The translations under genes and the position numbers were made by a program. Positions 36,732 through 45,598 of a stretch of DNA of 64,000 nt are shown one piece after another. The stretch's first letter is position 1, and each line of letters opens with the position of its first letter. Origin of the DNA: Oceanobacillus damuensis (lineage in GTDB: Bacteria > Bacillota > Bacilli > Bacillales > Amphibacillaceae); assembly GCF_001618145.1 (NCBI RefSeq), contig NZ_KV392042.1, forward strand, positions 1 through 64,000, written 5' to 3'. The notes beneath the pieces were generated by a model. The model worked only from the letters and a program-made list of their open reading frames with translations, was not told the DNA's origin and did no database searches.

Positions 36732-37580
36732 ATGAGGAAAGTCATCTTAGTTATGTTAATTTCGATAGTAAGTTTATCTTTAATAGGGTGTTCTAATCCA
36801 GAAGAACAGGTAAAGAATGTAACAAATGATTATTATCAAGCCCTCGTAAATAAAGACTATGAAAAGGCATTCGAAACGTTATATTTATATGATTTTACTG
36901 AAGAAAATCATCCAACTGATGGTACGACATTAAGTCAAAAAGAAGCTAAAGAGTTCTATATGAAAAAAGTAAATGTCTTGAAAGAAAATAACTATAAAGT
37001 TAAGGACTTTGAAATTACAAAGGTTAGAAAAGAAGACGGTCATACATCTTTTGCGGAAGTAAAATTCAATGTTGAGGTGAATGGAGAAAGCTTTGAATGG
37101 CGTGAAACAGTAGATGAATGGGAAGGAAAAGCTTGGATTATCAATGAAAATGATCCGTTTTCAATATATCGTGATGGGAAAATGAACCTTGATATTGAAG
37201 TATCAATTATCAACTCAGGGAATGACCCAGAAGAACTTGGAGAGGTAGCATTATCGGAGGAAGAAGCGATAGACTTTGCTGAAAACTTTTTTGAAGCACA
37301 AAATGATAAGGACTATGACTATTTAGAATCTGTTATAGCTCAGGAGGTAGAATTAGAACGAAGTAATGATAAATTTATCTTTGAAAATTCTAACGGTATA
37401 GTGGAGCAAAGTTTTTCTAACATCAATTTAAACAACTTAGAGTTTCGCTTTATTCAAGAAAATCAAGATATTGTTACAGTAGGATTTGCTGAAGTTTCCG
37501 ATGAACTTAATATCGAATTATATTTGGATTTAAAAAATGTTGACGGGAATTGGAAGTTGACTTCATTTATTACAAATTAG
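36732..37580 (+). CDS. lipoprotein with two NTF2-like (DUF4878-type) repeats, predicted
   Basis: 282 residues. Signal peptide ending in lipobox LIGC (about 17-20), so it is anchored outside the membrane. Two tandem segments have similar starts: VTNDYYQALVNKDYEKAFETL near residue 30 (seen as YYQALVNKDYEKAF) and AENFFEAQNDKDYDYLESV near residue 187. Such repeats are typical of NTF2-like secreted domains that probably bind small ligands or protein partners. No enzyme motif. ATG after GGGGG (36720-36725). It opens a short cluster of lipoproteins and small membrane proteins. Confidence 0.75.
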   Translation: MRKVILVMLISIVSLSLIGCSNPEEQVKNVTNDYYQALVNKDYEKAFETLYLYDFTEENHPTDGTTLSQKEAKEFYMKKVNVLKENNYKVKDFEITKVRKEDGHTSFAEVKFNVEVNGESFEWRETVDEWEGKAWIINENDPFSIYRDGKMNLDIEVSIINSGNDPEELGEVALSEEEAIDFAENFFEAQNDKDYDYLESVIAQEVELERSNDKFIFENSNGIVEQSFSNINLNNLEFRFIQENQDIVTVGFAEVSDELNIELYLDLKNVDGNWKLTSFITN

Positions 37581-37771
37581 AATATTGCTTCTTGATAATG
37601 CGAATATTGACTGCAAAATTAAAGAGGTGGAGAGGGCATTGATGAGATTTGGGTCAGTGAAAAGGACTTTGGCGATGTGACAGCTTAATGTAGTTAATCA
37701 GGCTATTCGCTAACGGGTGGCTTTACTTGAAATAGGTATTGTTGTAAGACAGTTCATGCAAGAAAAGGAGT
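37581..37771. other. spacer with CTAACGGGTG element
   Basis: A GCTAACGGGTGG motif followed by CTTTACTTGAA lies near 37709-37731. Related sequences occur in the next two spacers (about 38380-38402 and 39011-39032). No ORF is supported. Confidence 0.4.
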
Positions 37772-37780
37772 TTGTTTTAT

Positions 37781-38221
37781 TTGAAAAAAATAATATGGTT
37801 GATCTTACTTTTGATAATTATAGGTATTGGAGTTATTATTTTTAATCAAGAAAGAACCACTACTTACGGAGAAGTTATGACGAACTTGATTGGAGAAGGT
37901 GAAGAAATCAGTGAGATTTACATTAAATATTATTCCCCAAATGACGAGAAATCAATGAGGACAATGAGACTTACTGAAGATGATGAAATCAAAAAAGTAA
38001 TAGAACTTTCTTCCGATATGAAAATGAAAAGAACTACTGATGATAGTCGGGATACTTACTTTGTAATTATTGAATCCAATAAAGATTCTTACGATATGAG
38101 GTTAAGTAATAACGGACATATAAGAATGGATTCAGAAGATGGCAAGAAAAGATATTACAAAATTTTGGGAGAAAATACTTTTTTAAATGTTATCGAAACT
38201 TTTAATGATAAGTGGAAGTAG
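37781..38221 (+). CDS. small membrane-anchored extracytoplasmic protein
   Basis: 146 residues. A single N-terminal hydrophobic helix (IIWLILLLIIIGIGVIIF) anchors a small soluble domain with alternating charged strands (ISEIYIKYY, TYFVIIES, YYKILG). No lipobox. The family is not recognised with confidence. The TTG at 37781 is chosen because AAAAGGAG lies about ten bases upstream; the TTG at 37772 would touch it. Part of a row of similar small surface proteins. Confidence 0.65.
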   Translation: MKKIIWLILLLIIIGIGVIIFNQERTTTYGEVMTNLIGEGEEISEIYIKYYSPNDEKSMRTMRLTEDDEIKKVIELSSDMKMKRTTDDSRDTYFVIIESNKDSYDMRLSNNGHIRMDSEDGKKRYYKILGENTFLNVIETFNDKWK

Positions 38222-38414
38222 GATGAAAAGATTGGAACTTATTGTATTTATAGGAGCTATTTTTAAGATAAGATATTCAACTATCTGGTGAAAGAGTTAA
38301 ACAAGGTGATCATCTAAACAACATCTTTTTTTAGGGGTGTTTTTTGAATATTATATTATGGTGAAGATGGACTTATTTAACTATCGGGGCAGGGTTGTTT
38401 AACAAGGGGGGAAA
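38222..38414. other. spacer with terminator-like hairpin and repeated TGTTTTTTGAATATTAT segment
   Basis: AACAACATC followed by TTTTTTTAGGGGTGTTTTTTGAATATTAT (split here into shorter pieces) suggests a terminator. The GGTGTTTTTTGAATATTAT segment at about 38335-38353 recurs at about 39060-39078, before the next small gene. Confidence 0.4.
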
Positions 38415-38417
38415 TTG

Positions 38418-38969
38418 ATGAAATCGTTGTTCAGTTATATATTTCTAATTTGTATGATGATTTTCATCGTCGGATGTAGTGATATATCGGATTATGATGA
38501 CTATGATGTAGCAGCAATTGTAAGAGGCGAAGAAATAACAGTTGGGGATTTACGCTTTTTATATCCTGATGATAGAATACTTGAATATCTTGATGGTACG
38601 ATAAAGGCAAAATTAGCCGAGCAAGAAGTAAAAGAATTAAACCTTGATGTGTCACAAGAGCTAAAAGAAATTCAAGATACGAAAAGTGTAATTGGTATTT
38701 ATCCTTCTGAAGATGATGATACTGAATTTGCAAATGATACTCGTGAATTCGCACATGCTCAGTCTGCCAAATTTGGAATGGAACCAGAAGAATATTATGA
38801 GAAACATTACGAAAAAACACAGGAAACGAGTGTTTATGTAATAGCTTATATAGAAGAAATGTTAGGTGACCCAAAGGATATCGGAGAGGAATATTTCGAA
38901 AAAGCAAATGAGTTATTGGATAAATTAGTTGAAGAAAACGAAGATGAAGTTCAGATATTAATTAAGTAA
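38418..38969 (+). CDS. lipoprotein with SurA-N-like domain
   Basis: 183 residues. The signal peptide ends in lipobox IVGC. The mature part begins DVAAIVRGEEITVGDLRFLY and continues with AKLAEQEVKELNLDVSQE, the pattern of the N-terminal chaperone domain of SurA/PrsA-type foldases (V-A-V-V-x-G-x-x-I). No parvulin catalytic domain follows, so it is a chaperone-only or degenerate version. ATG 38418 is favoured by the GGGGG about seven bases upstream; a TTG one codon earlier is possible. Confidence 0.72.
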   Translation: MKSLFSYIFLICMMIFIVGCSDISDYDDYDVAAIVRGEEITVGDLRFLYPDDRILEYLDGTIKAKLAEQEVKELNLDVSQELKEIQDTKSVIGIYPSEDDDTEFANDTREFAHAQSAKFGMEPEEYYEKHYEKTQETSVYVIAYIEEMLGDPKDIGEEYFEKANELLDKLVEENEDEVQILIK

Positions 38970-39185
38970 AATAAGACTTAACCAGCTAATAGAGATGATT
39001 TTCTTATTGTGTTAACGGGTGCAAGCGTTAAACTAGACGATTATAAAACGATTATCAACGGTGTTTTTTGAATATTATGGTATTATTAAGGTTGAGTTAT
39101 TGAACTACAGGTTTATGCAAGAAGGATTTCTAACATTTTGTTATGTAAATGGTTATTGATAGTAAAATTTATGGGGGGATGTTTG

Positions 39186-39455
39186 TTGAAATCAAACAGC
39201 ATATGGTCAATAGTATTTATCATTTTCGGGTTACTTTCCTTTGGATTAAACTGGATGATAGAGGGTTATTCTGAACTTATTGTATTTGTAGGAGCTATTT
39301 TTATATTGTTAGGGGCTATATTTGGTTTTATTGCTATCTTTAAAAATGAAAAAGGAAGTATAAAATTTATATCACTTGTTTCTTTCTTTATTATTTTATT
39401 TTTAATAACTTGGTATGAACCATTTCAGGTTCTCCGTATAGTAACTTGGCTTTAA
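39186..39455 (+). CDS. small three-helix membrane protein, hypothetical
   Basis: About 89 residues with three hydrophobic helices (SIVFIIFGLLSFGLNW, then IVFVGAIFILLGAIFGFI and ISLVSFFIILFLITW). No family recognised. TTG 39186 lies seven to eight bases after GGGGGG. Like its neighbours it is preceded by a GTTAACGGGTGC element. Possibly an immunity or accessory protein, but nothing in the sequence proves this. Confidence 0.6.
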   Translation: MKSNSIWSIVFIIFGLLSFGLNWMIEGYSELIVFVGAIFILLGAIFGFIAIFKNEKGSIKFISLVSFFIILFLITWYEPFQVLRIVTWL

Positions 39456-39876
39456 AATATTGTTTAATTATTTGGTGATTTACTTGAATAAGCAATATTA
39501 ACAAAGGACCTTCAATATACATCAATCTAAAAAGCGGCTGTATGTTGAAAGGTTTTTCTTTATACAAAAATTCTACTGGCATTTTAGTGATTTAAATGCC
39601 AAATACATTGACCGCTTATCTATCATATATGTGAACAAGAAGATAAAATATGCATTGCACTAGTGTTTTATTGTTTATACTGTATTAAGGAGGATTTAGA
39701 TATTATCCTACCGCTATTGCGGAGTTGTTGAATGTTAAAGCGGTGCTTCTTCCCCAAATAGCCTAACTACAGTATATTTAGTTTTTTGAATATGTAATAG
39801 TAGTTCTCACAAAATAAATTTATCATGATAATTTGTAGTAAATTGAAGATAATAGTTTAAGGAAAGGGGGGATTAT
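39456..39876. other. intergenic stretch, no gene seen
   Basis: About 420 bp of AT-rich DNA. A possible ribosome binding site AAGGAGG at about 39686 is not followed by a sustained frame. A short GC-matched CCGCTATTGCGG palindrome lies at 39711-39722. No recognised element. Confidence 0.4.
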
Positions 39877-40266
39877 ATGTCTATCAAAAATTCGTTTGTA
39901 GGATTAGCTGGATTAGTTGTGATGAATATGGTTATGTCCATTCTAGAACCACTACATGTGTCTGCAACAATCGAAGTCGAAACAGAACCTCTGGAAACAG
40001 TCACAGAGATTGTGGTCGAGCTGCACGATGATTACTTTTCCCCAGATTCGATTACGATTGCTAAAGAAGAAACAACAAAGCTGCTATTGGAAAATGTAGG
40101 TCAGAAAGAACATACCTTCACCGTGGAAAAGCTCGGGATTGACGTTGAGGTAAAGCCGGGAGAGCAGAAAACAATCACCGTAAAACCGGAAGAGCCCGGT
40201 ACATACGAACTTATATGTCGGTACCATGAAAAAGAAGGAATGGTTGGAGAAGTAATCGTCGAATAG
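39877..40266 (+). CDS. cupredoxin-domain copper protein, exported
   Basis: 129 residues. An N-terminal hydrophobic segment (LAGLVVMNMVMSILE, ending near VSA) is a likely signal peptide or anchor. The mature part is a single cupredoxin: EHTFTV supplies the first histidine and ICRYHEKEGMVG the cysteine, second histidine and methionine of a type 1 copper site. It probably shuttles electrons or binds copper at the cell surface. Start after AAAGGGGGG. It stands alone, with a strong terminator 75 bp downstream. Confidence 0.85.
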   Translation: MSIKNSFVGLAGLVVMNMVMSILEPLHVSATIEVETEPLETVTEIVVELHDDYFSPDSITIAKEETTKLLLENVGQKEHTFTVEKLGIDVEVKPGEQKTITVKPEEPGTYELICRYHEKEGMVGEVIVE

Positions 40267-40340
40267 AAAACAGGATCAGGTGACCCTTACTTTTTGTTGA
40301 CGAGCAAAGGAAATAGTTAAAATACGTTTAAAAGTAAACG

Positions 40341-40388
40341 AAATAGCGATAGTCCAGCCTGAAAGCTGTTCTATCGCTATTTTATTTT
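40341..40388. terminator. bidirectional Rho-independent terminator
   Basis: AAATAGCGATAG (40341-40352) and CTATCGCTATTT (40371-40382) form a perfect 12-bp stem with T-rich tail TTTTATTTTAT. It serves the cupredoxin gene; the opposite side faces an EamA fragment. Confidence 0.85.
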
Positions 40389-40517
40389 ATGTATTTCAAC
40401 GACGCTTTTTCGATGCGGTTTTGGCCTTAATTCGGTTATTAAGATAGCAACCATAATAAAAGCTGCACCAGTAATCATACGTCCTGTACGCTCCTCATGT
40501 AAAACTAGGACGGACAA
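40377..40517 (-). pseudogene. EamA/DMT transporter C-terminal fragment
   Basis: On the minus strand, about 40 codons read SVLVLHEERTGRMITGAAF, then IMVAILITELRPKP and end with a TAG at 40377. The pattern of a short acidic loop, RxG, and a last helix is the end of EamA-family drug/metabolite exporters. There is no start and no upstream helices, so this is a truncated relic. The stop overlaps the terminator stem. Confidence 0.65.
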
Positions 40518-40688
40518 TTATCATACAAAAAAAATATAATTCTAGGGAAAGGCATATGATGGACAAGGAGCCAAGTATAGAGGGGTTTAAGTTGCCCGTC
40601 TGTACACATGTATTATATTTACAATCCTCCCCTTTTGTTGACAGATTCAAAAATAAAAAACTGACTACCAAAGAGGAGGATTGTTATG

Positions 40689-41231
40689 TTATTTTTCTAA
40701 GTTTGCAACGAGTCTTCCAGTTACTTCGTGTCGCTCAAGCTTTAACAAACCTTCATATATTTCATCAAATGTAATTTCGGAAATCGTTGGCTCGATATCA
40801 CCAGAAGCCATCAGTTTATAAACTTCCGCAATATCGTGTACGTCACCGCCAACACTACCTTTTAATGTTGCAGCTTTTAGAATAAGAGGGTCGGTATTAA
40901 TCGTTGCTTCTAATTTACCCATACCTACTAAAACAACTGTGCCTCCTGGTGCAATGACATCGATTGTACCTGCTGTTGATGTACCAAATCCAGCATAGTC
41001 AACAATTAAATCTGGTGCGATATCTGCTAATTCACGTACATCTTCAAAGACTTCCTTTACACCAAGTTCTTTTGCTAGTTCACGCGCTTTTGGACTAACA
41101 TCAACTGCATATATTTCGATACCTTTAACAACTGCTGCACGGGCAGCAATCTGACCAAGTCCACCGATTCCAATAACGCCAACTTTCATCCCAGGTTTAG
41201 CATTACCATAGTTAATGTCGGTCGAAATCAT
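40689..41231 (-). pseudogene. truncated copy of a zinc alcohol dehydrogenase (C-terminal half)
   Basis: From KPGMKVGVIGIGGLGQIAAR onwards the 180-residue product is almost identical to the C-terminal half of the intact dehydrogenase at 57346-58299. The first ~18 residues (MISTDINYGNA) differ, and the whole zinc-binding catalytic domain is absent. The NAD(P)-binding Rossmann fold is present, but the protein cannot be an active alcohol dehydrogenase. Similarity continues past the stop codon into the downstream spacer (down to about 40556, matching 57182-57345), so a segment of DNA was duplicated, not only the gene. Confidence 0.82.
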
Positions 41232-41325
41232 GATGTACGAAGCACCATTTAAAATAACTCCTTTTCTTCAATACAGAATAACAAATAATAACCATCATAC
41301 ATGTTAAACAATGTGTCCTATAAAT

Positions 41326-41379
41326 AGATCAGTCCCCCAACCACGTTAAAGCGATAGTGAAATGAGGGACTGACTCATT
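41326..41379. repeat. dispersed palindrome, GGTCAGTCCCC family
   Basis: GATCAGTCCCCCA ... TGAGGGACTGACTC around a centre ACGTTAAAGCGATAG. The centre matches the copy at 57021 almost base for base; the arms are slightly decayed. Confidence 0.75.
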
Positions 41380-41434
41380 GGGCTTTTAATCGAGAGTCAA
41401 ACTATTAAGCTGAAGCTACCGTTCTTACAAAAAA

Positions 41435-41599
41435 TTAAGGTTGTGAAATAATTAAGCTTGTATCCGTATTTTCAAACTGGCTGATAAAGGTTTTGTCTAC
41501 GTGGTGATCTGTAATGATATAATCAATTTCATCCAGTGTGGCAATTCCGATGATAACGTTTTTTCCAAACTTTGAATGATCAGCTGCGACATAGACTTC
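41435..41599 (-). pseudogene. DeoR-family regulator C-terminal fragment
   Basis: Minus-strand frame of about 54 codons: EVYVAADHSKFGKNVIIG, then LDEIDYIITDHHVDKTFI, ending at a TAA at 41435-41437. ADHSKFG followed by a D-I-D-x-x-I-T-D block is the sugar-phosphate sensing C-terminus of DeoR regulators. The N-terminal helix-turn-helix is missing. The break point at about 41600 joins directly to an unrelated ABC transporter fragment on the other strand. Confidence 0.75.
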
Positions 41600-41600
41600 A

Positions 41601-42074
41601 GATTATGCGCTTTTTCCACATTTAAATGCCTATGAAAATATCATATATGGCTTAAGAAATAGGAAGGAGTCGATATCAACAAATGAAGTGGAAGAATATA
41701 TTGATTTCTTGGAGCTAAAGCCGCATTTAAAAAAGAGGATAGGGGAGCTATCAGGTGGACAAAAGCAACGGGTTGCCCTTGCGAGAACACTGGTTACAAA
41801 ACCGAGGCTATTATTGCTGGATGAGCCGTTAAGTGCGCTGGATGGAGTGATTAAGGAATCCATTAAGGAGCGGATTAAGTTAATCGCAAAAGAGTTTAAG
41901 CTAACGACCATCATTGTCACGCATGATCCAGAGGAAGCTTTAACAATATCCGATAAAATTCTCATTATTAATGAGGGGAATATATCGCAGTTCGGAACAC
42001 CATCTGAAATTATTAATCAGCCAAGTAATGAATTTGTGGAAGAATTCATTTTAAAACAGCTGCTGATTGCATAA
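41601..42074 (+). pseudogene. ABC transporter ATPase C-terminal fragment (PotA/FbpC-like)
   Basis: The frame opens mid-protein at 41601 with DYALFPHLNAYENIIYGLR, the Q-loop end of polyamine/iron-type ABC ATPases, and continues through LSGGQKQRVALARTL, LLLLDEPLSALDG and IIVTHDPEEAL. The Walker A region is absent and the reading frame has no start near the junction. The remaining 158 codons are intact. It abuts the DeoR fragment at 41600, so two unrelated gene ends were joined by a deletion or recombination. Confidence 0.82.
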
Positions 42075-42076
42075 AC

Positions 42077-42242
42077 CGGAGGGACAGGTTCACTGATCCA
42101 ATTTGAAAATATATAACAATGGACCGCGGTGCCTAGTCCCTGTGGTTCTCCCTAAATGATTATTTAAAGCTGATATGGGAATAAATATATTTTGTTATAA
42201 TAGGGAGTAATCTGCTTAATATAAAACTCTAACTTTTGGGGG
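42077..42242. repeat. dispersed ~165-bp repeat, copy 1
   Basis: Begins CCGGAGGGACAGGTTCACTG and ends TAAAACTCTAACTTTTGGGG. A second copy with few differences is at 46890-47056. Inside are the complementary blocks GGGACAGG and CTAGTCCCTGTGG, and an extended -10 promoter TGTTATAAT (42193-42201). Possibly a non-autonomous mobile element or structured repeat. Confidence 0.75.
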
Positions 42243-42274
42243 TCATATTGTAAACCTGCCATCTGTCCAACTGC

Positions 42275-42967
42275 TTAACCTATTATCCCTTTTCTTAACA
42301 GTACAGCAATTGCGTGAGTGCGATTCTGTACTGTTAATTTTTTTAGTACAGATTTTACATATTGCTGTACAGTAAGATTACTGATTCCTAGAAAGCTAGC
42401 AATTTCTTTTGTATTTTCTCCACATGAAATTCTTTGCATGACTTCGACTTCCCTTTTACTTAAACTTTCAGTGTTTCCAACCATTTCATTATTGTCGAGT
42501 AAACCCCCTGAAAATTTGGCGAAGTGAGTGATTGTATTCAGTAATTTCTTATCAAAGTTTGGTTCTCCTTCAAAATGATAACTTAAAATAAAGCCAATAA
42601 TGACTTCGCCAATACAGAGGGGGACTACTAAGACTGAATTGATTGTAGAAGGAAAAATATAATCACTTGTCATAAGTTTTATTAGATCGATACCAGAATA
42701 GAATCTAGCCTTTTTTTCTTTTAGTAGCGGGATAAAACCAGGAGACGTCTTGATACTTGCTCTTTCTTCGCGGATATAAATAATACGTGATGAAGATAAA
42801 CCGATTACACCTTCGCATAGGTAGCCAATAGGAGAATAACGATATAGAAAGGCATCCTCTACAGGGAAGATGTCGATATAAGTTTTTAGAATACTATATA
42901 GCTTGTCTTCTTGGTTAGAGATGTTTTTAAGGTGTGAAATTTGATTTAGAATTTCGGTTTGGTTCAT
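42275..42967 (-). CDS. GAF-like sensor with LuxR-type DNA-binding domain
   Basis: 230 residues. Residues ~15-155 have a GAF-like pattern (VEDAFLYRYSPIGYLCEG, VLVVPLCIGEVIIGFIL). The C-terminus carries a LuxR/FixJ helix-turn-helix: SLSKREVEVMQRISCGENT, EIASFLGISNLTVQQYVKS. Similar regulators sense a catabolic substrate and activate an adjacent operon. It is transcribed away from the GMC oxidoreductase gene, and the shared promoter region holds a perfect 14-bp direct repeat, so it probably controls that gene and itself. Start ATG 42967 is preceded by GGAGGGGGT. Confidence 0.87.
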   Translation of the reverse strand: MNQTEILNQISHLKNISNQEDKLYSILKTYIDIFPVEDAFLYRYSPIGYLCEGVIGLSSSRIIYIREERASIKTSPGFIPLLKEKKARFYSGIDLIKLMTSDYIFPSTINSVLVVPLCIGEVIIGFILSYHFEGEPNFDKKLLNTITHFAKFSGGLLDNNEMVGNTESLSKREVEVMQRISCGENTKEIASFLGISNLTVQQYVKSVLKKLTVQNRTHAIAVLLRKGIIG

Positions 42968-43022
42968 ACACGTACCCCCTCCATATTGGTATTATTAATA
43001 TATATATTATCAAAAAATTTAA

Positions 43023-43068
43023 AATACTACTATTTAAGTGTCTGAAAATTACATAATACTACTATTTA
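43023..43068. promoter_or_regulatory. pair of 14-bp direct repeats, putative operator of the GAF-LuxR regulator
   Basis: AATACTACTATTTA occurs exactly at 43023-43036 and 43055-43068, a 32-bp spacing close to three helical turns. It lies between the divergent regulator and GMC oxidoreductase genes. Two regulator dimers on one DNA face is the simplest reading. Confidence 0.6.
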
Positions 43069-43234
43069 GATAAAAAAGGAATCACCCAAAAAAGGGAATA
43101 TACAAGGGTGCTTCTATTCCAATACAATAAGTTTATAGATGAAAAGGGAGGCAGATAACCAAAATAAAGAAAACGCTTACAATAATCCAATACAATTATT
43201 TGTAGGAAAAACATTTTCAAAGGAGGAGAAAGGT

Positions 43235-44902
43235 ATGAGTAAATATGATTATATTATTATTGGCGCGGGATCAGCAGGTGCCCCTCTGGCAGCACGTTTA
43301 AGTGAGGATCGAGACAAGGAAGTGTTATTGATAGAAGCTGGAGACGATTATCCTGATAGTGACAAGTTTCGTGAAGACCTTTTAAATGCTAGTTTTATGG
43401 CAGGTGCTGTCCCAGGACATCCAAATAACTGGGCTTACACTGGAAATCTCACTCCAGAATTACCATACTCGGTTCCAAGAGGGAAAATTCTTGGCGGTTC
43501 ATCTGCTTTAAATGGTTGTTACTTCATCCGTGGTACAAAGGCAGACTTTGATCGTTGGGAAAAAGATGGGAACACGGAATGGTCGTATGAAAAGGTTTTG
43601 CCATATTATATAAAAGCTGAAAATGATTTAAATTTTGGGGAAACGGATATCCATAGTAGTAATGGTCCTGTACCAGTTTATCGGGAAATGAAAAATCCTT
43701 ATGGGATGACGAAAGCCTTTTACCAAGCTTGTAAGGAACTTGGTTTCACTTATGAAGAAGATAAGAATGCAGGAGGGGAACCTGGATATGGTCCGGTGCC
43801 TTTAAATGCAGTAGATGGGATCAGAATTAATACTGGTCTCGCGTATATTAATCCGAATCGAGATCGTGAAAATTTAACTGTCAGTGGAAAGACCTTTGTG
43901 AGAAGAGTCATTTTTAGAGAGAAGAAGGCAATTGGTGTGGAGGTCGAGAGAAATGGCGGAACGGAAATTATTCATGGAGACCAAATTGTATTATCAGCTG
44001 GGGCTTTTAATACACCTCACTTATTGATGTTATCTGGGGTTGGACCTAGGGAAGAATTGGATGCGGTTGGAATTGATGTGGTACATAATTTACCTGGTGT
44101 AGGTAAAAAGTTTTCTGACCACCCTGATATTCAAATGGGATATAAACCAAACAAAGTACCTAGCCCGGATGAGCAGCGAGATAACTTACAGTCTGCATTA
44201 AACTTCACGTCAACTGGCTCGGAACATCCAGGTGATTTGGAAATTATGCTCATGTCGTTACCACTTGGTGCCTCCATGCTCGGTGCATCCGGGTCGAAGT
44301 TTAAGGGGATTGCGGATATCGTCAAAAGACCTGGCCAAACATTAAAGTCAGTGAAAGGTATTTCTAAGAAGCGATTCCTTCAGCAAGCAATGCATCAGGG
44401 AGACATGATGATTGTTATAGGTTTGCAATACTCGAAAGGCAGAGGAAATATTACCATTACTTCAAAAGACCCTCACAAATATCCTAGAATAGATTACCAT
44501 TATTTAGAGAATGAATATGATTTAAGTAGAATGAGAGAAGCCATGCGAACTGCTGTAAAAATATTAACTAGCGACGCTTATAAACCGTATTTCAAAAAAT
44601 TGACTGAAATAGATGAAGCGACACTGAATGATGATGATAAATTAAATGAATGGTTACTTTCTCACCTTGCATCTGCAATTCATGCTAGTGGAAGTGCAAA
44701 AATGGGGCCAAGTAATGACCCTCAAGCAGTCGTTGACCAATATGGTAGAGTACATGGAATGGAAGGATTATGGGCTGCGGATACATCCATCTTCCCAATG
44801 GTTCCATCACGTGGCCCTGCAGCAACGGCGATAATGGTAGGAGAAAGAGTTGCAGATTTCATTAAGGCATTTTCAAAGGATAAGGAAAAAGCGAATCAAT
44901 AG
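43235..44902 (+). CDS. GMC-family FAD alcohol/choline dehydrogenase
   Basis: 555 residues. The FAD motif IIGAGSAGAPLAARL is at residues 7-21, followed by GGSSALNGCYFIRG and, in the second half, the conserved histidine region HASGSAKMGP and WAADTSIFPMVPSRGPAATA. It oxidises a primary alcohol and passes electrons to an acceptor or oxygen; family members include choline and long-chain alcohol dehydrogenases. ATG 43235 follows AAAGGAGGAGAAAGG; an upstream in-frame extension to 43139 has a weaker site. Single-gene unit with its own terminator, likely under the divergent regulator. Confidence 0.92.
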   Translation: MSKYDYIIIGAGSAGAPLAARLSEDRDKEVLLIEAGDDYPDSDKFREDLLNASFMAGAVPGHPNNWAYTGNLTPELPYSVPRGKILGGSSALNGCYFIRGTKADFDRWEKDGNTEWSYEKVLPYYIKAENDLNFGETDIHSSNGPVPVYREMKNPYGMTKAFYQACKELGFTYEEDKNAGGEPGYGPVPLNAVDGIRINTGLAYINPNRDRENLTVSGKTFVRRVIFREKKAIGVEVERNGGTEIIHGDQIVLSAGAFNTPHLLMLSGVGPREELDAVGIDVVHNLPGVGKKFSDHPDIQMGYKPNKVPSPDEQRDNLQSALNFTSTGSEHPGDLEIMLMSLPLGASMLGASGSKFKGIADIVKRPGQTLKSVKGISKKRFLQQAMHQGDMMIVIGLQYSKGRGNITITSKDPHKYPRIDYHYLENEYDLSRMREAMRTAVKILTSDAYKPYFKKLTEIDEATLNDDDKLNEWLLSHLASAIHASGSAKMGPSNDPQAVVDQYGRVHGMEGLWAADTSIFPMVPSRGPAATAIMVGERVADFIKAFSKDKEKANQ

Positions 44903-44913
44903 GATTTAAATTG

Positions 44914-44951
44914 TGAAGAAGATATCCATTATTTAGGATAGCTTCTTTTTT
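44914..44951 (+). terminator. Rho-independent terminator of the GMC oxidoreductase gene
   Basis: GAAGATATCC pairs with GGATAGCTTC (one mismatch) around ATTATTTA, followed by TTTTTTAT. Confidence 0.75.
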
Positions 44952-44978
44952 ATGAAATTTGGTAGTATAGGCGGAGAA

Positions 44979-45027
44979 GGTGGCGCCTGTCCCCCCAGTA
45001 CGTAAAAGTTAAGCGGAGGACTGACCC
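44979..45027. repeat. dispersed palindrome, hybrid copy (GCCTGTCCCC left, GGACTGACCC right)
   Basis: The left arm GGCGCCTGTCCCCCC belongs to the version seen at 62075; the right arm GAGGACTGACCC belongs to the version at 32406. The arms no longer match each other well. This looks like recombination between two subfamilies. Confidence 0.6.
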
Positions 45028-45550
45028 AAAATTCTCGTGTGAATTTTAATTGTAATTCCTTAAATAATATATGTAGTTCTTTATCCTAGTTGCATGATTG
45101 TCAAAAAATACCCTCAGTAGTTGAATACTAAAGAAGTATATCCATAATTTGGTATTTATGTCATCGAAGCTGCTTAACTTGATGGCTATGGGGAATGCCC
45201 CCATTTTTACTGTTATACAGCGATTTTTTATTACCCTTTTTTTGGTGTCGGTTTTGGATAGGTCCTGCGTGTTTAAAACGTAATTGTTAACACACTCGGG
45301 ACCTACTGTATAATATTTTGTCTTTCGTTGAAAGAAACGGAGGATTTTTTTATTGTCTAGGAAATTGTAGATAACTTCTATATTAAAAAAATTATCTGAG
45401 GAACCCAGGGACAGGTAGCACGGTCAACTGTTACAAATGTTGCTTTCATAGGACGATGGTGGGTATAACTAAAGCAGTTGCAAAGTAGAGAATAGTGTCT
45501 TCGATTGCTTATCAAAAGAATAGCTTGTCTATCAAAATATAAGAAATTCA
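45028..45550. other. intergenic stretch with degenerate repeat pieces, no gene seen
   Basis: Contains GGTCCTGCGTG ... CACTCGGGACC around 45258-45304 (a partial dyad) and CCAGGGACAGGTAGC at about 45402, both reminiscent of the dispersed repeats. No reading frame with a ribosome binding site was found. Confidence 0.45.
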
Positions 45551-45592
45551 ACAAGAAGTGGTCCAGGGTTCCTGTCCCCCTGGACCTTGTTG
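45551..45592. terminator. terminator/palindrome between convergent units
   Basis: ACAAGAAGTGGTCCAGGG pairs with CCCTGGACCTTGTTGT around TTCCTGTCC. It lies seven bases beyond the stop of the minus-strand PLP enzyme gene. Confidence 0.7.
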
Positions 45593-45598
45593 TATTAA

